From: JAIRTY01 sp050257395
GTDB lineage: Bacteria > Actinomycetota > Actinomycetes > Streptosporangiales > Streptosporangiaceae
Assembly (NCBI GenBank): GCA_050257395.1
Contig: JBLMWU010000232.1
Span: 1 to 20,126 of the forward strand
Length of the DNA: 20,126 nt
Direction: 5' to 3'
Shown here in pieces: positions 14,857 through 20,126 of the stretch (position 1 is its first letter; each line of letters opens with the position of its first letter). A program made the translations under genes and the position numbers. Below the pieces are notes generated by a model, which saw only the letters and a list, made by a program, of their open reading frames with translations, was not told the DNA's origin and did no database searches.

Positions 14857-15925
14857 GGACGGCGAGCTCGACCCGGACGCCGCCCAGCGGGCCATCGAGT
14901 ACTGCTACCAGCAGGGCTGGTCGGACGGGCTGCCGCTGGTGCCGGCCAGCCAGCCGCTGGTCGATCAGTTCCTGGCGACCACCAGCCGCAGCCCGGACGA
15001 GGTCATCGGCACGCTGGAGCAGGTCGGCCGGGACTGCACCGTGTACCTGGCCGCGGTCAACGCGGCCATGGCCGGCTGCCGGCCCGAGTACTTCCCGGTG
15101 GTGCTGGCGGCGTTCGGCGCGCTGATGGCCGAGCGGGCCGCCCGCGGCGGCGGCTGGCAGAGCACCAGCGGCCCCGCCCCGCTCATCGTGGTCAACGGGC
15201 CGATCCGGCAGGAGCTAGGCTTCAACTCCGCCGGCGGCGTGTTCGGCCCCGGGTTCCGGGCGAACGCCACCGTGGCCCGCGCTGTCGGCCTGATCGTGCG
15301 CAACGCCTTCGGCATCCAGCCCCAGGTGCTCGAGCAGGCGACGCAGGGCATCCCCGGGCGCTGGTCGATCTGCATCGGGGAGAACGAGGAAGAATCCCCG
15401 TGGCAGCCGCTGTCAGCGGACGGCGGCATCCCGGCGGGGACCAGCGCGGTGACCGCCACCCTGCTGCGGACCAGCGAGTTCGTGGACAACCGGCACTCCC
15501 ACCACGTCGAGGACGTGCTGTGGGACCTGGCGGGCACCATCTCGCGCACCGGGGCGCAGATCTTCAAGGAGGCCTCCACCGGGCTGGTGCTGTGCCCCGA
15601 GCACGCGCAGATGCTCGCGGATGCCGGGTACTCCAAGGCGGACGTGCAGGCGTGGCTGCTGGAGCACTGCGGCAGCACGCCCGCTGACCTGCGCCGGGCC
15701 GGCAAGGGTGACCTGAGCAAGCTCACAGCTGACGAGGAGGAGCAGCAGCCGGGTGCCATCTCCCCGCTGATGAGCACGTCCCGGCAGATCCCGGTTATCG
15801 TGGCCGGCGCCCGCAACGCGGCCATCTCCATGGTGGTCCGGATCTTCGGTGAATGGTCCGGGACCGCGCTGCCGGTCGAGGCCGCCGCGACCGCGCCCGC
15901 GGCCGCCAGCGCGGGCGCCCGCTAG
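14849..15925 (+). CDS. Conserved-looking protein of unknown function, partner of the UGSC protein
   Basis: I cannot assign a function to this 358-residue soluble protein. It has no signal peptide or membrane segment. Regions that look conserved include YCYQQGWSDGLPLVPAS (18-34), a Cys-containing CRPEYFPVVLAAFGAL (77-92), LIVVNGPIRQELGFNSAGGV (112-131), GPGFRANATVARAVGLIVRN (133-152), RWSICIGENEE (171-181) and STGLVLCPEHAQMLADAGYS (243-262). Six cysteines occur at 19, 63, 77, 175, 249 and 274, the last in a CGS sequence. The start ATG lies inside the end of the UGSC gene, so the two products are likely made together and may form a complex or enzyme-carrier pair. The short DPD/Gly-rich ends look variable. 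Confidence 0.8.
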   Translation: MAEDGELDPDAAQRAIEYCYQQGWSDGLPLVPASQPLVDQFLATTSRSPDEVIGTLEQVGRDCTVYLAAVNAAMAGCRPEYFPVVLAAFGALMAERAARGGGWQSTSGPAPLIVVNGPIRQELGFNSAGGVFGPGFRANATVARAVGLIVRNAFGIQPQVLEQATQGIPGRWSICIGENEEESPWQPLSADGGIPAGTSAVTATLLRTSEFVDNRHSHHVEDVLWDLAGTISRTGAQIFKEASTGLVLCPEHAQMLADAGYSKADVQAWLLEHCGSTPADLRRAGKGDLSKLTADEEEQQPGAISPLMSTSRQIPVIVAGARNAAISMVVRIFGEWSGTALPVEAAATAPAAASAGAR

Positions 15926-15931
15926 CCGGCC

Positions 15932-16807
15932 GTGAGCGGGCAGGAGGAAGAGGTCACCAGGGTCGCCCTGGTCACCGGCTGCGGCAAGCGCGACGGGGTC
16001 GGCCAGGCGGTCGCCCGGACGCTCGCCGCCGCCGGCCTGGCGGTGGTGGCCGCCGACGTCACCCCGGCCGGGGTGCTGAACCGGCGGCAGGAGGTACTCG
16101 GCGAGGGCCCCGCCAGCGGCTGGGCGGGCCTGGCGAGCCTGGCGGCGGAGATCGGCGAGTCCGGCGGCACGGCGTCCACCGCGCTGGGCGACATCAGCGA
16201 CGAGGCGGACGCGCAGCGGCTGGTGGACACCGCGGTGGAGCGCCACGGGCGGCTGGACGTCCTGGTCAACAACGCCGCCGCGCCGCAGGGCCTGGACCGC
16301 CAGGACATCACCGACGTGCCGGTGGACGTCTGGGACCAGGTCATCCGGGTCAACCTGCGCGGCACCTACCTGATGTGCCGCGCCGCGGTGCCGGTGATGC
16401 GCCGCCAGCGCCACGGCCGCATCATCAACATCTCCTCGATGGCCGGCGTGGTCGCCGCCCCCCGGTCCACCGCCTACTCGGCCTCCAAGGCCGGCGTGAT
16501 CGGGCTGACCCGCGCCCTGTCGGCCGACGTGGCCCCGTGGGGGATCACCGTGAACGCCATCTGCCCCGGGATGGTCGGCACCAGCCGCGCCGTGCTCAGC
16601 GAGGACCCGGCGCTGGACGTGGCCGCGGAGATCGAGCGCCGGGGCCGGTCGATCCTGGTCGGCCGGGCCGGGCAGCCCGCCGACATCGCGGCGGCGGCCG
16701 GATACCTGGCGTCGGCGGGCAGCAGCTACATGACCGGCCAGATACTCGTCCTGGACGGCGGCGGCAGGTCGCCGTTCCCCGTCGCCCGCCCCGACGGCGG
16801 CCCCTGA
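15932..16807 (+). CDS. Short-chain dehydrogenase/reductase with an insertion after beta-2
   Basis: A 291-residue SDR. It has the cofactor loop TGCGKRDGVG (15-24), an acidic beta-2 end (AADV, 40-43), GDIS (86-89), NNAA (113-116), the catalytic serine in NISS (166-169), Y182-x3-K186 (YSASK) and the C-terminal VLDGGG (273-278). Between beta-2 and the GDIS strand there are about 40 residues (VTPAGVLNRRQEV, then AGLASLAAEIG), roughly 15-20 more than a classical SDR. Mycofactocin-dependent SDRs carry an insertion at this position, near the NAD site, thought to trap the cofactor. The GxxRGQGR-type signature of that family is absent, so membership is unproven. The GTG start at 15932 is six bases after the preceding stop, implying coupling. 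Confidence 0.88.
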   Translation: MSGQEEEVTRVALVTGCGKRDGVGQAVARTLAAAGLAVVAADVTPAGVLNRRQEVLGEGPASGWAGLASLAAEIGESGGTASTALGDISDEADAQRLVDTAVERHGRLDVLVNNAAAPQGLDRQDITDVPVDVWDQVIRVNLRGTYLMCRAAVPVMRRQRHGRIINISSMAGVVAAPRSTAYSASKAGVIGLTRALSADVAPWGITVNAICPGMVGTSRAVLSEDPALDVAAEIERRGRSILVGRAGQPADIAAAAGYLASAGSSYMTGQILVLDGGGRSPFPVARPDGGP

Positions 16808-16857
16808 CCGCGAAAGACCGCGCGGCGCCCCCTGGCCGCCGCGAACCTGACAAGATC

Positions 16858-16872
16858 ACTGCCGCTGGCAGT
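16858..16872 (+). promoter_or_regulatory. Palindrome/hairpin before the MetE-like gene
   Basis: ACTGCC-GCT-GGCAGT is a perfect 6-bp inverted repeat in the 88-base gap between the SDR and the MetE-like gene, 23 bases before the latter's ATG. It could be an operator or an intercistronic RNA hairpin. It has the same 6-3-6 geometry as the mftA/mftF palindrome but a different sequence. Confidence 0.35.
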
Positions 16873-16895
16873 AACGCCCCGAAGGAGACACCGGC

Positions 16896-18014
16896 ATGAG
16901 CGCACGTTCCGTCCCCCCTTTCCGCGCTGACCATGTGGGCAGCCTGCTGCGGCCGCCGCAGCTGCTGGCGGCCCGGGCCGATTTCGCGGTCGGCCGGATC
17001 AGCGCCGCCGACCTGCGGAAGACCGAGGATGAGGCCATCACGTCGGTGGTGGCGATGCAGGAGGAGGTGGGGCTGCAGTCGGCGACCGACGGTGAGTTCC
17101 GCCGGGCGTCCTGGCACATGGACTTCATCTACCAGCTGGGCGGGATCAGCAAGGCGCCGGGGAACCTGGCGGTGAAGTTCCACAACGCGGCCGGTGACAT
17201 CGAGTTCACGCCCGCGGCGATGCTGGTGGACGGCAAGATCGGGCTGACCAGGACGATCTTCGAGGACGACTTCCGCTACCTGCAGTCGGTGGTGAAGACG
17301 GCGACCCCCAAGCTGACCATCCCGTCGCCGAACATGGTGCACTACCGGGGCGGCCCGGCCTCGATCGACCCGGCCATCTACCCCGACATCGAGGGGTTCT
17401 GGTCCGACCTGGCCGCGGCCTACGCCGACGAGGTGGCCCGGCTGGCGGCGCTGGGCTGCACCTACCTGCAGCTGGACGACACCTCGCTGGCCTACCTGAA
17501 CGACCCGGCGCAGCGGGCCGAGATCGCCGAGCGGGGCGAGGACGCCGAGCACCTGCACCTGCGCTACATCAGGCAGGTGAACGCCGCGCTGGCGGGCAAG
17601 CCGGACGGCCTGGCCGTGACCACCCACCTGTGCCGGGGCAACTTCCAGTCCTCGTGGGCGGCCTCGGGCAGCTACGACTTCGTGGCCGAGGCTTTGTTCA
17701 GCGAGCTGAAGGTGGACGGCTTCTTCCTCGAGTACGACGACGAGCGCTCGGGCGGCTTCGAGCCGCTGCGGTTCGTCCCCCCCGGCAAGATGGTCGTGCT
17801 CGGCCTGGTCACCACCAAGCGCGGCGAGCTGGAAGACCCGGACGTGCTCAAGCGCCGCATCGACGAGGCGTCCCGGTACGTGCCGCTGGACCAGCTCGCC
17901 CTGTCCGGGCAGTGCGGCTTCTCCTCCACGGTCGAGGGCAACGCGCTCACCTACGACGAGCAGGTCGCCAAGCTCCGCCTGATCGTGGACGTGGCCCGCG
18001 ACGTGTGGGGCTGA
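16896..18014 (+). CDS. MetE-like zinc methyltransferase (cobalamin-independent methionine synthase II family)
   Basis: A 372-residue single-domain relative of the C-terminal half of MetE. The opening FRADHVGSLLRP (9-20) is typical. The zinc ligands of the family are H244 and C246 (THLCRGN), E279 (FFLEYDD) and C340 (SGQCGFSS). LQLDDTSLAYL (191-201) supplies the acidic residues of the amino-acid substrate pocket. Full-length MetE (about 750 residues) has a second N-terminal barrel for folate that is missing here, as in other short family members that use alternative methyl donors or acceptors. The ATG has GAAGGAGA ten bases upstream. Its place at the end of a catabolic operon argues for alkyl transfer to or from a pathway thiol rather than for bulk methionine synthesis; this is inference. 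Confidence 0.85.
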   Translation: MSARSVPPFRADHVGSLLRPPQLLAARADFAVGRISAADLRKTEDEAITSVVAMQEEVGLQSATDGEFRRASWHMDFIYQLGGISKAPGNLAVKFHNAAGDIEFTPAAMLVDGKIGLTRTIFEDDFRYLQSVVKTATPKLTIPSPNMVHYRGGPASIDPAIYPDIEGFWSDLAAAYADEVARLAALGCTYLQLDDTSLAYLNDPAQRAEIAERGEDAEHLHLRYIRQVNAALAGKPDGLAVTTHLCRGNFQSSWAASGSYDFVAEALFSELKVDGFFLEYDDERSGGFEPLRFVPPGKMVVLGLVTTKRGELEDPDVLKRRIDEASRYVPLDQLALSGQCGFSSTVEGNALTYDEQVAKLRLIVDVARDVWG

Positions 18015-18038
18015 CCCGCACCGGCCCGCCAGGTCTGC

Positions 18039-18077
18039 CGCGGGCCTGCTTGTGAGATCAGCACAAGCGGGCCCGCG
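18039..18077 (+). terminator. Strong hairpin terminator of the rightward operon
   Basis: CGCGGGCCTGCTTGTG (18039-18054) and CACAAGCGGGCCCGCG (18062-18077) form a 16-bp stem with one G-U wobble and a 7-nt AGATCAG loop, 24 bases after the MetE-like stop. It separates the enzyme operon from the transporter genes. Confidence 0.85.
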
Positions 18078-18411
18078 CGTCCTTCAGCCCTCGATACAAG
18101 ATCATCTGAGGTCGCCCGGACGCAACGAATCAAGCCTTGCGCCTGCGTCGACCGGCATCTAGCATCCAAGACAAAACTGCACACGCCCGACTAATTAATG
18201 TCACGTACCCGCTGTCGCTCACCGTTGCATAACGACGCGCGGTGAGCATCACCCGTCGGTTAGGTGGGCCATGAGCAGCACCTTTCACCGCTGGCCAGAA
18301 CGCTGGGCGACCCGGCCTGCGCGGCCGTCGCCTGCGGCGGTGACCCGAACCGGCGCGTGGGCGCCCACGATCGCCCCCCAGATTTCCGTGGACTGCCTGA
18401 TTTCTGAATAG
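18078..18411. promoter_or_regulatory. Promoter/operator region of the transporter operon
   Basis: This region is lower in GC than its surroundings (for example CTAATTAATG at 18191-18200). GCTCACCG (18217-18224) is inversely repeated as CGGTGAGC (18240-18247), 15 bases apart. The second half also forms GGTGA-GCA-TCACC with 18249-18253, so three TCACC/GGTGA half-sites lie within 35 bases. An open frame of 46 codons (ATG 18271, stop TAG 18409-18411) runs in frame up to the lipoprotein start. Its third-position GC is lower than in real genes here, so I do not call it a gene. Confidence 0.55.
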
Positions 18412-20031
18412 GTGAATGCCGTGAGATTTTGGACCAAGACAACGAAGTCGGCCCGGCTCGGTGTTTGCGCGACGCTGGCAGCGATCGCGCTCACCGCGGC
18501 CGCGTGCGGCAGCGGCGGCGGGAGCAGCAGCACCGGCGGCTCCACCGGTGCCAGCGGGACGCCGAAGCAGGGCGGCTCGCTGACCGTGCTCGAGGGCTCC
18601 GGGTTCGCCGGCCAGTGGCCGGCCGGCCTCGACCCGGCGACGAACACGAACGGCGCCGCCAATCAGCCCTACATGGACTCCATCTACGGGCAGATGTTCG
18701 AGCTCGGCTCGGGTGGCAAGATCATCCCCGACATGGCGACCGGCTACACGATCACCAACGGCGGCAAGACGTACACGCTCACGCTCCGCCCGGGTGTCAA
18801 GTTCACCGACGGCACCCCGTTCAACGCCCAGGCGGTCGTGTGGAACATCCAGCGTGACCTCAAGTCGGCCTGCACCTGCAAGCCGCTCTGGCCGGTCACC
18901 TCGGTCAAGGCGATCGGCAGCGACAAGGTGCAGATCAACCTGGCTACGGTCTACGCGCCGATGATCGACTCGTTCATCGACTCGAACGCCGACTGGATCG
19001 CCTCCCCCACCGCCGTGCAGAAGCTGGGCGAGCAGGCGTTCCGGCTGCACCCCGTCGGCGCGGGGCCGTTCATCGTCACCAGCAACACCCCGAACTCGGT
19101 GATGGTCCTCAAGAAGAACCCGCACTACTGGAAGACCGGCCACCCGTTCCTCAACCAGCTCACCTTCAAGTCGGTGTCCAGCGACGAGGCGGCGTACGAG
19201 GCCATGCTCGCCGGTGAGGGCCAGGTCTACGAGGACATGTCCACTCCTGCCCTGCTCAAGCAGGCGGGACAGCACTTCCACGTGCAGAACGAGCTGTCCA
19301 CCTCGCCCTACGACCTGCAGTTCAACACCGCGATCCCGCCGTTCAACAACATCAAGGCCCGGCAGGCGATCTACGCCGCGACCAACTTCACGCCGATCCT
19401 GCAGCACATCTTCCAGAACCTGTATCCGCAGACCCAGTCGTTCACGGCCCCGGGCGGCATCTGCTACCAGCCCAAGGTGCCCGGGTACCCCACCTACGAC
19501 CTGGCCAAGGCCAAGGCGCTGGTGAAGGAGCTCGGCGGGCTGACCGTCAACCTCGGCACGATCAACGTGCTGGTGGCCAAGGAGACCACCCAGGCCCTGC
19601 AGACCGAGTGGGCCGCGGCCGGGATCAAGACCACCATCAACGCCTGGGACCTCGGGCCGCTGATCGCGCAGTTCACCGGCGGCAAGTGGCAGGCCATGAT
19701 CCAGACCGCGGGCGCGTACGACCCGGCGGCGGGCGTCGGGGTGGGCTTCCGGTTCTCCTCCAAGTCCCCGTTCAGCGGCGTGCACGACCCGCACCTGGAC
19801 TCGCTGCTGAACCAGGCCGCGGGCACCCTCAACCTGAGCCAGCGGTGCCAGCTGTACGGGCAGGCCGCCCAGTACATCGCCCAGCAGGCCTACGGGCCCT
19901 TCTACTTCTCCTTCGCGCCGGCCAACATCGCCGCGAAGAACGTGGCCGGCCCCGGCCTCACCTCCCCCCTGTCCAGCGTCGTGGTGACGCCGAACATCCC
20001 CTACGAGGACGTCGGCTTCACCAGCGGCTGA
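18412..20031 (+). CDS. ABC transporter substrate-binding lipoprotein, family 5 (peptide/nickel/opine type)
   Basis: A 539-residue solute-binding protein from the GTG at 18412, or 536 from the GTG at 18421, which has AGGTGA five bases upstream and is perhaps better. Residues 1-32 are a lipoprotein signal: basic WTKTTKSAR, a hydrophobic core and ALTAAAC, with lipidation expected at C32. A Gly/Ser-rich spacer follows to about 50. The SBP_bac_5 domain shows GGSLTVLEG (54-62), IIPDMATGYTITNGGKTYTL, and the family signature LRPGVKFTDGTPFNAQAVVWNIQRDL. The usual mid-domain lobe and C-terminal segment continue to the end. Family members bind peptides, sugars, nickel-chelates and many small organic acids. 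Here it likely supplies the substrate of the neighbouring enzyme cluster. Permease and ATPase genes should follow outside the window. Confidence 0.92.
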   Translation: MNAVRFWTKTTKSARLGVCATLAAIALTAAACGSGGGSSSTGGSTGASGTPKQGGSLTVLEGSGFAGQWPAGLDPATNTNGAANQPYMDSIYGQMFELGSGGKIIPDMATGYTITNGGKTYTLTLRPGVKFTDGTPFNAQAVVWNIQRDLKSACTCKPLWPVTSVKAIGSDKVQINLATVYAPMIDSFIDSNADWIASPTAVQKLGEQAFRLHPVGAGPFIVTSNTPNSVMVLKKNPHYWKTGHPFLNQLTFKSVSSDEAAYEAMLAGEGQVYEDMSTPALLKQAGQHFHVQNELSTSPYDLQFNTAIPPFNNIKARQAIYAATNFTPILQHIFQNLYPQTQSFTAPGGICYQPKVPGYPTYDLAKAKALVKELGGLTVNLGTINVLVAKETTQALQTEWAAAGIKTTINAWDLGPLIAQFTGGKWQAMIQTAGAYDPAAGVGVGFRFSSKSPFSGVHDPHLDSLLNQAAGTLNLSQRCQLYGQAAQYIAQQAYGPFYFSFAPANIAAKNVAGPGLTSPLSSVVVTPNIPYEDVGFTSG

Positions 20032-20060
20032 CCCCCGTCCCCGCCCCGAGGAAACAACTG

Positions 20061-20108
20061 ATGATCCAGCTGTCCAGTCCGCGAACGAGAGGAAGGCACG
20101 CTCGATGA
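20061..20108 (+). CDS. Possible 15-residue leader peptide coupled to the next gene
   Basis: An ATG with GAGGAAAC nearby opens a 16-codon frame (MIQLSSPRTRGRHAR) whose TGA overlaps the ATG of the next gene (CGATGA). It may be a tiny coupling ORF that keeps ribosomes on the message between the lipoprotein and permease genes, or mere chance. No family is recognisable. Confidence 0.25.
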   Translation: MIQLSSPRTRGRHAR

Positions 20109-20126
20109 CGGCGGAAGCTGGCGCCG
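20105..20126 (+). CDS. Start of the next gene, probably an ABC transporter permease (partial)
   Basis: Only seven codons are present (MTAEAGA). The ATG has GAGAGGAAGG about eight bases upstream, a strong ribosome site, and follows the solute-binding protein in the same direction. A permease is expected from the usual order of family-5 transporter operons, but nothing in the seven residues proves it. Confidence 0.55.

Noticed and set aside
16858..16872. Rho-independent terminator before the MetE-like gene
   Set aside because: The 6-bp stem has no U-tract and sits just before a good ribosome site in a same-strand gene series, so a regulatory or incidental palindrome is more likely.
18130..19794. 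554-codon minus-strand open frame opposite the lipoprotein gene
   Set aside because: It is a shadow of the solute-binding protein, with repetitive Gly/Arg/Val/Asp composition and no family motif.

Overview
The window is very GC-rich, codon third positions are almost all G or C, and genes are packed tightly with GTG starts and short overlaps. It carries mycofactocin genes, NDMA-dependent alcohol dehydrogenases, a DUF574-type SAM methyltransferase and a PaaX-family regulator. Together these point to a chromosomal segment of a high-GC actinomycete (Streptosporangiales/Streptomyces/Frankia-like); the genus cannot be fixed from the sequence alone. I see no rRNA, tRNA, CRISPR array or intact insertion sequence.

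Left part (1-2.3 kb): the edge of a mycofactocin biosynthesis locus. mftA (precursor peptide ending IDGMCGVY) and mftB (RRE chaperone) are on the minus strand. mftF (glycosyltransferase) is divergent on the plus strand, and a short perfect palindrome lies in the shared promoter region. No mftC is recognisable in the 254 bases after mftB. At 2.3-5.0 kb follows a sugar-response unit: two matching LacI-type operators, a LacI-family regulator and a secreted GH16 beta-glucanase with a C-terminal CBM6-like module, closed by a strong hairpin terminator.

Middle part (5.0-9.5 kb): a zinc NDMA-dependent (nicotinoprotein, mycofactocin-linked) alcohol dehydrogenase; a DUF574/PF04672 SAM methyltransferase whose stop codon interlocks with that of a convergent adenosine-deaminase-family enzyme (possibly aminodeoxyfutalosine deaminase); and a PaaX-family repressor upstream of that deaminase gene.

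Right part (9.7-20.1 kb): the most interesting block, a divergent catabolic-looking cluster. Leftward: SDR, zinc alcohol dehydrogenase and ACMSD-like amidohydrolase. Rightward: a second NDMA-dependent alcohol dehydrogenase, a Cys-form UGSC-family protein (CGSC motif), a translationally coupled 358-residue partner of unknown function, an SDR with extra residues after beta-strand 2 (where mycofactocin-dependent SDRs carry their insertion), and a MetE-like zinc methyltransferase. After a strong terminator and an operator-rich gap comes a family-5 solute-binding lipoprotein and the first codons of the next gene, probably a transporter permease. My reading is that an ABC importer supplies an unknown small substrate. 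That substrate is oxidised by mycofactocin-coupled nicotinoproteins and processed by an undescribed thiol (UGSC), alkyl-transfer (MetE-like) and decarboxylase/hydrolase (ACMSD-like) route. The functional link is inference from gene order.
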